A DNA stretch of 51,921 nt from Elainella sp. Prado103 (GCA_025454395.1 JALOOM010000089.1:1-51921), one strand, 5' to 3'; numbered from the stretch's first letter, positions 1 to 9,095 are shown. Program-made: numbers and translations. Notes: generated by a model from the sequence alone, not told the origin.

Positions 1-633
1 GGTACAAGACGGGCAGATACGCTAGTCGGCACCAGTGGCAACGACATCATTAATGGTGGTGATGGTGGTGATTCTCTGGCGGGTGAAGCAGGTGATGATA
101 TTCTCAATGGAGAAAGTGGTTCCGATCGGTTAGAAGGTGGGTTGGGAAATGATACCCTGAATGGTGGTATCAGCAGTGATACGTTACGGGGTGGTGAGGG
201 TGATGATACCTTGAATGGAAACGAGAATGTTGACCTCCTCGAAGGGGGTGATGGTCATGATACCCTGAATGGCGGCAATGGTAGCGACACCCTGAATGGC
301 GGCAATGGCAACGATATCCTGGTTGGAGGAGCGGGCAGTGATATCCTCAGAGGTGGTTTGGGTAACGATAATCTCACGGGCGGAATCTTAGGACGCGATC
401 GATTTGTCGTGGCAGCCGGTGAGGGCACCGATACGATCACAGATTTTGAGCGAGGTCGCGATTTGATCGGGCTATCCGGTGGATTCACCTTTGCTGATCT
501 GACGATTAGTCAGGGCATGGGAGCCGACATCAGCAATACGCTGATTCAGGTTAACGGCACCAATGAAACCTTAGCCATCCTGTCTGGCATACAAGCCAAC
601 ACGATTACCGCAGCCAATTTTGTGATCGTCTAG
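1..633 (+). CDS. RTX calcium-binding repeat protein, C-terminal part (5' end outside window)
   Basis: The open frame is already running at base 1, so only the last 210 codons are visible. They encode about ten tandem RTX nonapeptides of the GGxGxDxLx type (for example GGNGSDTLN and GGNGNDIL), the Ca2+-binding beta-roll of hemolysin-type exoproteins. A C-terminal cap follows (roughly residues 130-210) with the DRFVVAAGEGTDTITDF pattern that closes each RTX block in this window. Such proteins normally leave by a type I system that reads a C-terminal signal; that is family knowledge, and no exporter is in view. A 14-bp direct repeat, GTGATCGTCTAGTT, at 622-635 and 638-651 overlaps the TAG stop. 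Function beyond Ca binding and likely secretion cannot be told. Confidence 0.9.
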   Translation, partial: GTRRADTLVGTSGNDIINGGDGGDSLAGEAGDDILNGESGSDRLEGGLGNDTLNGGISSDTLRGGEGDDTLNGNENVDLLEGGDGHDTLNGGNGSDTLNGGNGNDILVGGAGSDILRGGLGNDNLTGGILGRDRFVVAAGEGTDTITDFERGRDLIGLSGGFTFADLTISQGMGADISNTLIQVNGTNETLAILSGIQANTITAANFVIV

Positions 634-683
634 TTCAGTGATCGTCTAGTTTTGTCATCATACAGATGCATAGCCAGGGATAT

Positions 684-724
684 CAGGGTGAATCACCGGA
701 GAGGCAGGTTCACCCCCCTGTTTA
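684..724 (+). terminator. Possible intrinsic terminator after the RTX gene
   Basis: GGGTGAA at 686-692 and TTCACCC at 709-715 form a 7-bp stem, extendable by CAGGG/CCCTG with a small bulge, and TTTAAT follows on the plus strand. It lies between the plus-strand RTX gene and the minus-strand transporter operon, so it could serve either. The T-run is short, so strength is uncertain. Confidence 0.45.
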
Positions 725-731
725 ATCTGCA

Positions 732-1511
732 TTAATGCAGGATCTGCGAAAGAAACTTCTTGCTCCGTTCTTCTTTCGGATTGTTGAAGAATTCTGCTGG
801 GGTCGCTTCTTCGACTAACATACCATCAGCCATCAAAACAACCCGATCGGCCACTTCTCGGGCAAATCCCACTTCGTGAGTTACGCAAACCATGGTGATG
901 CCGCTATTGGCCAAAGTGCGCATGACATCCAGCACCTCTCGCACCATTTCCGGATCGAGGGCAGAAGTCGGTTCATCGAAGAGCATAATTTTGGGCTGCA
1001 TTGCCAAGGCTCTGGCGATCGCGACCCGTTGTTGCTGACCGCCAGACAACTGGCCTGGAAACTTGCTGGCCTGATTGAGAATGCCCACCCGTTCCAAGAG
1101 CTGCATGGCAATTTCTTCGGCTTTTGCCTTTGACCAGCGCCGCACCCAGATCGGAGCCAGGGTGACATTTTGCAAGACGGTCAGGTGAGGAAACAGGTTA
1201 AACTGCTGAAACACCATCCCCACCTCCCGCCGGATCGCGTCGATGTTTTTCAGATCGTGGGTCAACTGGATACCATCGATTTCGATCGAACCTTTCTGAT
1301 AGGGTTCCAAGGCATTAAACGTGCGAATAAAAGTGGACTTACCAGAGCCAGAGGGGCCCATCACCACGACAACTTCGCCTTTATTAACGGTGAGGCTCAC
1401 CCCTTTTAACACATGGAAATTGTTGTCATACCACTTCTCCACGTTTTTAGCGACGATGATCGGTTCAGCGCCGGTTTTATCTGCGATCGATTCCATTTGA
1501 GGTTGTGTCAT
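732..1511 (-). CDS. bgtA: Polar amino acid ABC transporter, ATP-binding subunit (BgtA/GlnQ type)
   Basis: A 259-residue cytoplasmic ATPase that powers amino acid uptake. It has Walker [11 protein letters not shown]-loop [12 protein letters not shown], signature LSGGQQQR, Walker [14 protein letters not shown] and H-loop VCVTHE, all intact. Length and motifs fit the GlnQ/AapP/BgtA family. It is the last gene of a minus-strand set behind two permeases and a binding protein (about 107 bp after the preceding gene), the order natF-natG-natH-bgtA known from Anabaena for the N-II transporter of acidic and neutral amino acids. The symbol is given by that synteny; in Anabaena BgtA also serves a basic amino acid system, so its partners here are inferred. 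The ATG start is kept. Confidence 0.9.
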   Translation of the reverse strand: MTQPQMESIADKTGAEPIIVAKNVEKWYDNNFHVLKGVSLTVNKGEVVVVMGPSGSGKSTFIRTFNALEPYQKGSIEIDGIQLTHDLKNIDAIRREVGMVFQQFNLFPHLTVLQNVTLAPIWVRRWSKAKAEEIAMQLLERVGILNQASKFPGQLSGGQQQRVAIARALAMQPKIMLFDEPTSALDPEMVREVLDVMRTLANSGITMVCVTHEVGFAREVADRVVLMADGMLVEEATPAEFFNNPKEERSKKFLSQILH

Positions 1512-1524
1512 GGGATTGGGTTCC

Positions 1525-1582
1525 AGCAGTGTAGGTTTAGCAGTGTAGGTTTAGCTTGACTAAAGATTAGCTTGACTAAAAA
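1525..1582. repeat. Two adjacent short tandem duplications
   Basis: AGCAGTGTAGGTTT occurs at 1525-1538 and 1539-1552, and TTAGCTTGACTAAAGA at 1551-1566 and (with its last bases changed) 1567-1582. They fill the spacer between bgtA and natH and probably arose by replication slippage. Confidence 0.85.
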
Positions 1583-1618
1583 AAGGTCAACCGTTGAGGG
1601 CGATGAAAAGATGAGAAC

Positions 1619-2839
1619 CTAACGGTGCGTTACCCCCAATTGCTTTTCGAGCCGCTGACTGGCGATCGACATGGCGTAACAGCAGATCCAGTAGATCAAA
1701 CCAATGAAGGCATACACCTCTGCATTTTTGCCAATGTACTGCGGGTTTGCCAAAATACTCTGTCCCATGCCTAACAGTTCAGTTAAACCGACGATTGCGA
1801 GCAGCGAAGTGTCTTTAAATAAACTAATAAACTGGCCAACGATTGTCGGAATCACCGCTTTCAGAGCCTGGGGCAAAACAATCAGGCTGGTATTTAACAC
1901 CGGGTTTAAGCCCAGCGCTTTAGCCGCTTCCACTTGGCCGCGCGGCACAGACTGTAACCCCCCCCGGACATTTTCTGCCAGGTAGGCGGCACTAAATAGG
2001 GTTAGACCCACAATTGCTCGCATGACTCGTTCGGGACGGATCCCGGTGGGCAACACAAGGGGAACTAACAGTTGAGCGGCAAACAAAATCGTCACCAGCG
2101 GCAAACCGCGAACTAGCTCAATATAAGCGATCGATAGCCACCGGACGACGGGCAATTCACTGCGCCGCCCCAAAGCCAGCAGCACGCCAAACGGAAACGA
2201 CACTACAATGCTAACGATCGCGGTTAACAGCGTGAGCAGCAAGCCACTCAAGTCATCGAGCTTAACCGGCTGTCCCCCCCCGATCAGCCCCCGCACTAGC
2301 GCATAGGCAATCAAAAAGCCCACGAGCCACCCTAGCGGGAGCCAAGTCCCTAATGGGGGGTAGGCTTGCCCCAACCGTTGTCCTACAAAAGCCAGCACCA
2401 CTAATAACACCAGCATCCCCAGGGATAGGGCGATCGATCTGGGATCGGTCAATAGCGCTAGCACAATCACCACGGTAGCGGCCAGAATGCCCAACAGCAG
2501 GAGTCCGCGTCGATCCAAGAGCCGAATGTTGCGGGCCAAAATCCCCCAAGATATCCCTCCCATTGCCACGATGAGCCCCAGGCTGGCCCAAACGCGCCAT
2601 AATGCTTGGACTGGATAGCGTCCGACTAAAAACAGCCGAAAGTTATCGCGAATTACTGCCCACTGCGCCTGCGAAAAAATCCAGGTGGATAGCCCGATCA
2701 CCACCCAACCGAGAATCAGCACACTAACGATCGTTAAGAGGGTATTCAACCAATTGCTAAAAAGATTCTTATGCGCCCAAGCCCAAGGGCTAATTTGCCG
2801 AGTCGGTGGGCCAACGAATACAGGAGTATCGGTAGTCAT
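1619..2839 (-). CDS. natH: Polar amino acid ABC transporter permease (NatH/AapM type)
   Basis: A 406-residue inner-membrane permease with an N-terminal membrane stretch and a C-terminal HisM/GlnP-like BPD_transp_1 domain. The EAA loop that contacts the ATPase is visible as EAAKALGLNPVLNTSLIVLPQ. The extended N-terminus with several extra hydrophobic segments is typical of AapM-like subunits and longer than GlnP (about 220 residues). It sits between natG and bgtA on the same strand. With NatG it should form the heterodimeric channel for acidic and neutral amino acids; the substrate is inferred from family. The TCGGTAGTCAT context supports the ATG at 2839. Confidence 0.9.
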   Translation of the reverse strand: MTTDTPVFVGPPTRQISPWAWAHKNLFSNWLNTLLTIVSVLILGWVVIGLSTWIFSQAQWAVIRDNFRLFLVGRYPVQALWRVWASLGLIVAMGGISWGILARNIRLLDRRGLLLLGILAATVVIVLALLTDPRSIALSLGMLVLLVVLAFVGQRLGQAYPPLGTWLPLGWLVGFLIAYALVRGLIGGGQPVKLDDLSGLLLTLLTAIVSIVVSFPFGVLLALGRRSELPVVRWLSIAYIELVRGLPLVTILFAAQLLVPLVLPTGIRPERVMRAIVGLTLFSAAYLAENVRGGLQSVPRGQVEAAKALGLNPVLNTSLIVLPQALKAVIPTIVGQFISLFKDTSLLAIVGLTELLGMGQSILANPQYIGKNAEVYAFIGLIYWICCYAMSIASQRLEKQLGVTHR

Positions 2840-2988
2840 TGCGGTAAGGTGAGCGACAAGGTCAACAGTTTTGCAGCAAGCTGATATAACGAGTAGCTAA
2901 AATTATTTCCACCTAATTACCATTCAGCAGTTTAATGGAACAGCTCGTATCCAATCTTCTCATCACACTCATCAATCTAACGCTTGTT

Positions 2989-4143
2989 CTAGCGTTCTTT
3001 GAGTTGCACTCGTTGATTAAACCAGTTCATCCCCAATGAGATCAACAAATTAATGGTCAGATACGTAATCATGATCAATAGCACCACCTCCAATACTCGC
3101 CCGGTTTGGTTATTGATTGTGAAAGCGATTTGGAAAAAGTCACTGTAGGCGATCCCGGCTGCCAGGCTGGAGTTTTTTGCCAAGTTGAGAAACTCGCTCG
3201 TCAGGGGCGGAATCATCACCCGCAGGGCCTGTGGAAACACGACCAAGCGCATGGCCAGACTTGAATGCAGTCCCAACGCGCGCGAGGCCTCCCATTGCCC
3301 TTGGGAAACTGATTGAATCCCAGCCCGGACGGCTTCTGCAATAAATGCCGCTGTGTAGAGGACTAAGCCAAACAGCAATGCGCCAAACTCAGCCGACAGA
3401 TGCAAGCCGCCGGTTACAGTCCCATTTTCAAACTGAGGAGTGCGCCATTCTAGCCCCAGCAGTAACGCTAACAGGCTGACGATGCCAATCCCAATTAAGG
3501 CTTTCTGATAACCGTTGCCAGAGGCTCCCTCCAATTCCATCACCCGCAACCGACGTTGCCAGAGCACAATTCCCAGGGTCGCGCCCCCAATCAATACCGC
3601 CAGGGAGAGCCCAGTCCGGAGGCTACCGATCGGCCAAATCAAATACAGTCCTTGATTGGAGAGAATGGTGGAACCAGGTAATTGAAGGGCTTGTTCGATC
3701 GGCGGCAACTGCAAAAAGCCTGCGGTATAGATCAAAAAGAGTTGCAGCAGTAAAGGAGTATTGCGAAAGATCTCGACATACACCGTGGCAATTTGGCGTA
3801 CCAGCCAGTTTTCTGACAGGCGAGCCACCCCAACCACAATGCCCAGCAGGGTGGCCAAAATAATCCCGACGACGATCACTCGTAAAGTGTTAATTAACCC
3901 CACGAGTAACGCTTTACCAAACGCATCGGTGGGGCTGTAAGGAATAGCGGTGTCGCCAATCCCAAATGAGGCCGGATTATTCAGGAAGCTAAAACCGAAG
4001 TTTAGCCCCAAACGCCGAAAATTAACGGAAACGTTGTTGGCTAGAATGGCGATGACTACGACCACCGCTACGACCAGCAACACTTGAACGGCTAGCTTGA
4101 TAAATCGATCATCTCGCCAAAGTGGAATCTTTTGTTCGTCCAT
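2989..4143 (-). CDS. natG: Polar amino acid ABC transporter permease (NatG/AapQ type)
   Basis: A 384-residue permease partner of NatH. The N-terminus MDEQKIPLWRDDRF is followed by a transmembrane helix, a 'LGLNFGFSFL' region conserved in AapQ-like subunits and the C-terminal BPD_transp_1 domain with the EAA-type loop EASRALGLHSS and VFPQALRVMIPPL. The frame can be read from a TTG at 4158, but the ATG at 4143 matches the family N-terminus and is preferred. It lies about 100 bp downstream of natF and 149 bp before natH on the minus strand, so co-transcription is likely. Substrate class (acidic or neutral amino acids) is inferred from family and synteny. Confidence 0.9.
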   Translation of the reverse strand: MDEQKIPLWRDDRFIKLAVQVLLVVAVVVVIAILANNVSVNFRRLGLNFGFSFLNNPASFGIGDTAIPYSPTDAFGKALLVGLINTLRVIVVGIILATLLGIVVGVARLSENWLVRQIATVYVEIFRNTPLLLQLFLIYTAGFLQLPPIEQALQLPGSTILSNQGLYLIWPIGSLRTGLSLAVLIGGATLGIVLWQRRLRVMELEGASGNGYQKALIGIGIVSLLALLLGLEWRTPQFENGTVTGGLHLSAEFGALLFGLVLYTAAFIAEAVRAGIQSVSQGQWEASRALGLHSSLAMRLVVFPQALRVMIPPLTSEFLNLAKNSSLAAGIAYSDFFQIAFTINNQTGRVLEVVLLIMITYLTINLLISLGMNWFNQRVQLKER

Positions 4144-4246
4144 AGCGGGAACCAGCAATTTTGAAGGGGCAGAAAAGGGAGAAACCGAGCAACCTCATCT
4201 CAACTAGAGAGGCACCCGGTCTGATTGCGCCATCGCGATTCCGAAG

Positions 4247-5293
4247 TTAGCGGAAGGGAGGGGCATAAATTAAGCCGCCATCAGTCCACAAGCTATTCAG
4301 ACCCCGCTCTAGGGCAAATGGCTCACCAATGTTGCGCTGATAAATTTCACCATAGTTGCCCACATGCTTAATCACCCGGGCAGCGAAATCATTAGGTAAT
4401 CCCATGTCGGTGCCCAGGGTGCCCTCTTGCCCCAAAAGTCGTTTGACTTCTGGATCGGTGCTGCTGGCAAACTGGGTCAGGTTGTCCTGTTCAATGCCTA
4501 ATTCTTCCGCCTGGAAGGTGCTATAAACGATCCATTTAACCGCATCCGCCCATTTAGAATCGTTATTGCGTACCGCCGGGCCGAGCGGCTCTTTCGAGAT
4601 CACTTCTTCCAAAACAAGGTAGTTGTCTGGGTTGGGAAGGGATTGCCGCCGGGCCGTAAGCTGGGATCGATCGGAGGTGGCTGCTTGACAACGCCCCTGA
4701 GCAAAAGCACTGTAAAGCGCATCTTCGTCATCAAACACGACAGGTGTGAACGGAATATTCAGTTTCCGGAACTTATCAGTCAGGTTTTGTTCTGTTGTGG
4801 TACCTGACTGCACACAGATCGATTTGCCGCCTAGCCCCGAAATGGCAGTTACGCCGGAAGCTTTGGCAACCAGCATCCCCTGCCCATCAAAGAAAGTGGT
4901 CGGGCCAAATTCCAGCCCCAACGCCGTATCCCGGTTAATCGTCCAGGTCGTGTTACGGATCAAAACATCGATTTCTCCGGCTGCTAAGGCTGTAAATCGC
5001 TCTTGGGCGCTGAGGTTGCGAAATTCAACTTTAGAGGGATCATCGAACAGGGCTGCCGCAATGGCACGGCAATAATCGGCATCCATGCCGGAATATTCGC
5101 CTTCATTGTTGACAAAACTGAACCCAGGAAGCTGCCCATTCACCCCGCAGATGAGAGAACCACGGCTTAAAACGGTGTCAAGTGTACTGGTTCCACCCCC
5201 CCCACCTGCCGCCGTATCGTTGGAAGAGGCGCAAGCTACGGCAACCGTCGCTGTCAGCACAGTGGCAAACAGCAGGGAAATCCATTTACGCAT
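4247..5293 (-). CDS. natF: Amino acid ABC transporter substrate-binding lipoprotein (NatF/AapJ type)
   Basis: A 348-residue periplasmic binding protein (SBP family 3). Residues 1-21 form a signal peptide ending in a lipobox AVAC, so Cys21 is probably lipidated. A Gly/Thr-rich linker follows, then the family 3 fold with GSLICGVNGQLPGFS, GMDADYCRAIAAALF and a VQSGTTTEQNL hinge motif. Size and motifs match AapJ/NatF general polar amino acid receptors. First gene of the natFGH-bgtA set; the ATG is preceded by AGGG. The 480-bp upstream region should hold the operon promoter. No clear NtcA site (GTA-N8-TAC) was seen there, so nitrogen control is not supported by sequence. Confidence 0.92.
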   Translation of the reverse strand: MRKWISLLFATVLTATVAVACASSNDTAAGGGGGTSTLDTVLSRGSLICGVNGQLPGFSFVNNEGEYSGMDADYCRAIAAALFDDPSKVEFRNLSAQERFTALAAGEIDVLIRNTTWTINRDTALGLEFGPTTFFDGQGMLVAKASGVTAISGLGGKSICVQSGTTTEQNLTDKFRKLNIPFTPVVFDDEDALYSAFAQGRCQAATSDRSQLTARRQSLPNPDNYLVLEEVISKEPLGPAVRNNDSKWADAVKWIVYSTFQAEELGIEQDNLTQFASSTDPEVKRLLGQEGTLGTDMGLPNDFAARVIKHVGNYGEIYQRNIGEPFALERGLNSLWTDGGLIYAPPFR

Positions 5294-5735
5294 AAAACCC
5301 TATTTCACTCACCAAAATGGATCAACAGAAATTGTCATCGCGAAAGGCTCATGCTGCCAGATATCGAGAGGCAATCAGCTAAATCATCCAGCCATTTGCC
5401 GATCGATGATTTCATGCCAATGTCGATTATCTGGGAGATTGCTCACATGATCATCGCGTCCAGTCAACTATCCTAAGTAAAAGAGATTGATTTCAATCTC
5501 AACAGTCTACTGGTTTGCCATTTCTGTGTGTATCACACTTCACAGTTTGTATCGTAATCTGCTCAGAAGATTTCCATTCCAGAAATAACCTGCGGTTGAC
5601 CTGTCTAGATACTCAGGTGCAGGAAAACTCTGATCAGGTATTTTGTTGCTGGGAAATCTGCTAAGGGATCGCCGAAAAACTGGATGTTGAGAGGATATAG
5701 TATGGAATTAAGAGTATTGATTGGGCTAGGTTTAA
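5294..5735. other. Intergenic region upstream of natF
   Basis: No gene was found; the reading frames here are short and lack family features. It must contain the natF operon promoter (minus strand). An imperfect palindrome GTGTGTATCACAC at 5526-5538 could be an operator, but nothing identifies the regulator. Confidence 0.4.
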
Positions 5736-5777
5736 GCCAGTTAATTCTAGCCAGTTAATTCCAGCCAGTTAATTCAG
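5736..5777. repeat. Three tandem copies of a 14-bp unit
   Basis: GCCAGTTAATTCTA is repeated at 5736-5749, 5750-5763 and 5764-5777 with minor changes. The last copy overlaps the TGA stop (5774-5776 read on the minus strand) of the following small gene. Confidence 0.9.
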
Positions 5778-5992
5778 GCAGCTCGATACTCTTGAGCCAT
5801 CTCTCGAATCAGCGGAATACGGCTATGAATGTAGGCCGTGAGAATATCGGCTTCACGTCGTCCCAAGGCTTGCTCTGAGCGCACCTGACGGATCAACCAT
5901 TGTTCTAAGCTTTCATCGTCTAAAGCTAGGGGAATACTGACTCGCATTCCATCTAACACAGACCAGAATTGCCGCATCATTGTAGGACTCAT
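5774..5992 (-). CDS. Small conserved-looking protein, function unknown
   Basis: A 72-residue soluble acidic/basic helical protein starting MSPTMMRQFWSVLDGM with the pattern LDDESLEQWLIRQV...LGRREADILTAYIHSRIPLIREMAQEY. It has no membrane segment or known catalytic motif. The residue pattern (regular amphipathic helices, no low complexity) and the free intergenic flanks argue for a real gene. Several Met codons lie near the start (5992, 5980, 5977), so the exact N-terminus is open. No function can be assigned; it is transcribed towards the natF promoter region. Confidence 0.6.
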   Translation of the reverse strand: MSPTMMRQFWSVLDGMRVSIPLALDDESLEQWLIRQVRSEQALGRREADILTAYIHSRIPLIREMAQEYRAA

Positions 5993-6316
5993 GGCAACCT
6001 CGACTTAAGATTTTCTTTATATTCAGCCTACCTGATCGATCTAAATACCAGATCGGACTAGGAACAAGATGATACAAGAATTACAAAAGCCTTTATAAAA
6101 CAATGTAAAACTTGATAATTAAATCTGAGCTGGCAACCTAATTAGGACTTTTGCAGGTTGCACCTCATCCTATCTGCCTAATCGAATCGTCCGGGCGGGG
6201 TGTCGAGGCACTTTCGACGAACACTATTGGCGGACACTATTGGCGATCCTCGGCGGACATTATTGGCGATCCGCCATCAGCCGAGCCAAGCTTGCTCCCA
6301 CCCCATCCAATCTCCT
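5993..6316. other. Intergenic region with a 22-bp duplication
   Basis: No convincing gene. GGCGGACACTATTGGCGATCCT at 6229-6250 is repeated with small changes at 6252-6273. A plus-strand frame over 6151-6420 has no family signal, is biased in composition and runs antisense into the next gene. Confidence 0.5.
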
Positions 6317-6529
6317 CTACAAATAACTCCCCAAACTCAAACCCAGATCCGCCGGATAATCGCTGCCATCAAATAGCACCATGTATTGACCGCTCGGCAT
6401 CATTTGGCGCAACACTTTGAGATGGGCTTCTGCCTCATGGCGACGCTGAAACCGATTGAGTACTTGATGCTGTAGGTTAGGCTGGAGGCAAATCAAACAC
6501 CAGGGGCGCAAATAATCGGCGGAAATCAT
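6317..6529 (-). CDS. Small conserved-looking cyanobacterial protein, function unknown
   Basis: A 70-residue protein starting MISADYLRPWCLICLQP and containing the pattern NRFQRRHEAEAHLKVLRQMMPSGQY followed by VLFD. This resembles a small cyanobacterial family of unknown role with a WC(V/L)I(R/C)L start and an EAE/DAxxHLxxLRR core. The frame is open further upstream to 6682, but that part is low quality and the ATG at 6529 gives the family-like N-terminus. There is no clear Shine-Dalgarno. It is divergent from the SufR-like regulator at 6715, with 185 bp between them. Confidence 0.6.
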   Translation of the reverse strand: MISADYLRPWCLICLQPNLQHQVLNRFQRRHEAEAHLKVLRQMMPSGQYMVLFDGSDYPADLGLSLGSYL

Positions 6530-6714
6530 AAAGAGGGGGCTGGGGTAAAGGCTGCCTGATTTTAGCGAGAGTCCAGGGTTTTGTATAGAGAGGTTCGTAA
6601 TTCGCAAGCAAGGATGATGTGGCAACTTGCAAAAAGCTAAAGTAAGTTGAGAACGATCGATCGTATTGTTGCGTTTAATCACCGTTTTAGACAGGACGGT
6701 TGCAAGGATAGCAA

Positions 6715-7629
6715 GTGATGGCGATGGAGGATGGTAAGCAGAAAATTAAGGATCAGATTCTGAACCTGTTGAAAACGCAAGGGGCTCAAACTGCGGCGGC
6801 TCTGGCCTCTCAGTTGCATGTGTCTCCCATGGCCATTCGTCAGCACCTTCAGCAACTACAACTGGGCAATTGGGTCACCTATCAGGAGGAGCGTCAACCG
6901 ATCGGTCGTCCGGTTAAGCTCTGGCAGCTCTCCGCCCGATCCCTGGATCGATTTCCCAATCGTCATGCTGATCTGATGGTTGAGTTGCTGAGTGGGGTGG
7001 TGGCTCGGTTTGGTACCGAAGGACTAGAGCAATTGATGGCTGATCGCAGTCAGCGCCAAATTGAAACCTATCTTGCTAAGCTCTCGGAATCTTTACCGCC
7101 GCCTCGGAACCCAGAGTGCGCCTCTTCGGAACGTGCTGATGATGATGAGCCGACTGAGTATTCCTCTGCTGGGTATGTGTCTAGGGTGCCCTTGCCTGAT
7201 GCGTTGCGACCGGATGTGTCGCGACCGGATGCGTCGCTACTGAATGCTTCACGATCCGATCACTGTTCATCTCAACTGCGATCAAACTGGCGGCAACAAG
7301 TCGCAGCAATAGCCGTATTGCGTACCCAGGAAGGCTATATGGCAGAAGCGATCGAGCAGTCTGACGGCAGCCTGTTATTGGTTGAGAACCATTGTCCGAT
7401 TTGTATTGCGGCTCAGCACTGTCCGCAGCTCTGTCGTTCAGAACTCGAAACCTTCCAAGCGGTTTTAGGATCGACTGTGAAAGTGGAACGGATGGAGCAT
7501 TTGCTCCAAGGCGATCGACGCTGTGCCTATCGGATTAGTCCAGTTAGTCCAGTTAGTCCAGTTAGTCCAGTTAGTCCAGTTTTATCAAGCGCCCCTGCCC
7601 CAGAGGTAGGATCGTCCCAACTGGACTAA
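6715..7629 (+). CDS. SufR-like helix-turn-helix regulator with Cys-rich (Fe-S or metal) C-terminus
   Basis: A 304-residue DNA-binding protein. Residues 8-70 form a DeoR/ArsR-type winged helix (LASQLHVSPMAIRQHLQQL, then the wing with IGRPVKLWQLS). The C-terminal domain has the SufR-like pattern VENHCPICIAAQHCPQLC...RRCAYRIS, with cysteines able to hold an Fe-S cluster or metal. SufR itself has about 215 residues. This protein is longer because of a low-complexity insert (about 125-185, with repeated RPDxSRPDAS-like units) and an SPV repeat tail encoded by five 9-bp repeats. No sufBCDS genes are nearby, so it may be a paralogue. AAGGA at 6703-6707 supports a start at GTG 6715 or ATG 6718. Target unknown; the divergent 6529 gene is a candidate. 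Confidence 0.8.
   Translation: MMAMEDGKQKIKDQILNLLKTQGAQTAAALASQLHVSPMAIRQHLQQLQLGNWVTYQEERQPIGRPVKLWQLSARSLDRFPNRHADLMVELLSGVVARFGTEGLEQLMADRSQRQIETYLAKLSESLPPPRNPECASSERADDDEPTEYSSAGYVSRVPLPDALRPDVSRPDASLLNASRSDHCSSQLRSNWRQQVAAIAVLRTQEGYMAEAIEQSDGSLLLVENHCPICIAAQHCPQLCRSELETFQAVLGSTVKVERMEHLLQGDRRCAYRISPVSPVSPVSPVSPVLSSAPAPEVGSSQLD
7537..7581. repeat. Five in-frame copies of a 9-bp unit inside the regulator gene
   Basis: AGTCCAGTT is repeated perfectly five times and encodes a Ser-Pro-Val tail after the conserved domain of the SufR-like protein. Unit length is a multiple of three, so copy changes keep the frame. Confidence 0.95.
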
Positions 7630-7637
7630 AACTTGAT

Positions 7638-9095
7638 TTAATCTTCGCTAGCAATGGTAATTCGGCCTTGGCGAGCTGCCATTTCCAACGCTTCATGATC
7701 TTGCTCGGTTTGATTGGCATAGGCAACCGCAAATTTCACCAGTGCGTCATCTAGTGCCTCATTGTTGCCAACATAGCCTGCCAGCATAGCTGCATCGCCC
7801 GATTTAGCGTGGGCCAGCGCCAGCGCCCAGCCGCATAGCTCACAGTAATTGGGTAAAGCCGATCGTTTAAATTTGCCAGGTTCTAGTTTGACCCCCCCTT
7901 TCATATCGCGTAACTGGCGAATGTAGTAGTGGGTGCCAGCCATTTCACCCCAGCCGAGAAAGATGTCGGGTGCTCCCTGAATCAATCGTTGTCCGATCAC
8001 GACGCGATGGCCCTGAGAATTATCGGGCAGGCGATACCCGCACCATGCCTCCGAGTAGGGAGCCAGCACCGAGGGTTGGGCTTCTTTAACTTGTAGAAAA
8101 AGCGGATCTTCCTGGTCTTTACCTTCTAGATACATGATCCAACAGCGCGTGCCCACACTGCCTACGCCGACCACCTTGCGAGCGACATCAAGAATGCGAT
8201 AGTGGGACAGCAAATAACGCCGATCGCCGCTTAGAGATGCCGCATAATCCTGGAGCAGGGGGGCAAAAACCTGATGGATCGGTTGGTTCTCGATCGATTC
8301 GGCCCGCACAACAAGCGGGGGAGATTCCACAATATGGTGTTGTGCATCGACCAGATCGGTCATTTGGTCTAACACCTGCAAATGATTGCGGCTGCGTGCT
8401 TTTGCTAGATGCTGCTTGCCTTTTTTCTGCAACTCGTCCGGGAGTTTCTCCAATAAATCGGTTTCGGTAATGTTGGCATACCACAAATCCAAGTAGCCCA
8501 TTGCGGCATATTCCTGTAAGTGGTAGCGATAGGACTGCACCACTGCACGCACCGCTGCTTCACAGAGTTCAGGAGAAGCAGACAAATAGCGTCCGGCCAC
8601 AACCGCACTGGTGCATAGCCGCTTCAGATCCCACTCCCAAGCACCAGGATAGGTTTCATCAAAATCGTTGATGCCAAAGATCAGGTTGCGTTCAGCCGAA
8701 GCAAAAGCCCCAAAGTTGGACAAATGCATATCTCCGCAGGCTTGCACCGAAATGCCGGTTTGCGGGGCAGGCGCAATATCGCGAATCATCACGGCTGCTG
8801 CACCGCGTAAAAAGGCAAACGGAGAAGTCAACATGCGAGCATACCGAATGGGCACCAGATCCGGTAGGCGGGTTTTCGCTTGAGCTTCTAGCAGGTCGAT
8901 CACATCGGCCCGATCGATCGAGGGGTGGTAAACACCATGCTCCGATCGTTTGACTCGTTGCCGCAGAGCTTTACCAGCGGCGATTCGTTCATCGACTGAC
9001 AGTTCAGGCTGAGAGCGAAGTGGATCCAGAGGATACAGTGCTGCCGGAAAGAGATTCGGAAGCAGCGGCGAAACTGGGTCGCGATCGATTGCCAT
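7638..9095 (-). CDS. DUF2252 family protein (kinase-like fold)
   Basis: A 485-residue protein of the DUF2252 family. The core carries ACGDMHLSNFGAF and FGINDFDETYPGAWEWDLKRL, arranged like the catalytic loop (HxxN) and metal-binding DFD of aminoglycoside-phosphotransferase/kinase-like folds. Later motifs (GSVGTRCWIMYLEG, LQVKEAQPS, GQRLIQGAPDIFLGW, YYIRQLRDMKG) are also characteristic. No membrane segment was seen, so it is cytoplasmic. The substrate is unknown in the family; a phosphotransferase role is inference from the motifs. It converges with the SufR-like gene with an 8-bp gap and lies downstream of sppA on the same strand. Confidence 0.88.
   Translation of the reverse strand: MAIDRDPVSPLLPNLFPAALYPLDPLRSQPELSVDERIAAGKALRQRVKRSEHGVYHPSIDRADVIDLLEAQAKTRLPDLVPIRYARMLTSPFAFLRGAAAVMIRDIAPAPQTGISVQACGDMHLSNFGAFASAERNLIFGINDFDETYPGAWEWDLKRLCTSAVVAGRYLSASPELCEAAVRAVVQSYRYHLQEYAAMGYLDLWYANITETDLLEKLPDELQKKGKQHLAKARSRNHLQVLDQMTDLVDAQHHIVESPPLVVRAESIENQPIHQVFAPLLQDYAASLSGDRRYLLSHYRILDVARKVVGVGSVGTRCWIMYLEGKDQEDPLFLQVKEAQPSVLAPYSEAWCGYRLPDNSQGHRVVIGQRLIQGAPDIFLGWGEMAGTHYYIRQLRDMKGGVKLEPGKFKRSALPNYCELCGWALALAHAKSGDAAMLAGYVGNNEALDDALVKFAVAYANQTEQDHEALEMAARQGRITIASED

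Noticed and set aside
255-488. Minus-strand reading frame opposite the RTX repeats at 1-633
   Set aside because: Pro/Ser/Leu-rich mirror of the RTX repeats on the other strand; no independent signal. Similar frames opposite the other RTX genes (for example 23045-23395 and 42807-43151) were dropped for the same reason.
5300-5700. NtcA site upstream of natF
   Set aside because: No GTA-N8-TAC with good spacing to a promoter was seen; nitrogen control remains possible but is unsupported.
6151-6420. Plus-strand 89-codon frame
   Set aside because: Covers an intergenic duplication and runs antisense into the better supported gene at 6317-6529; composition is not protein-like.
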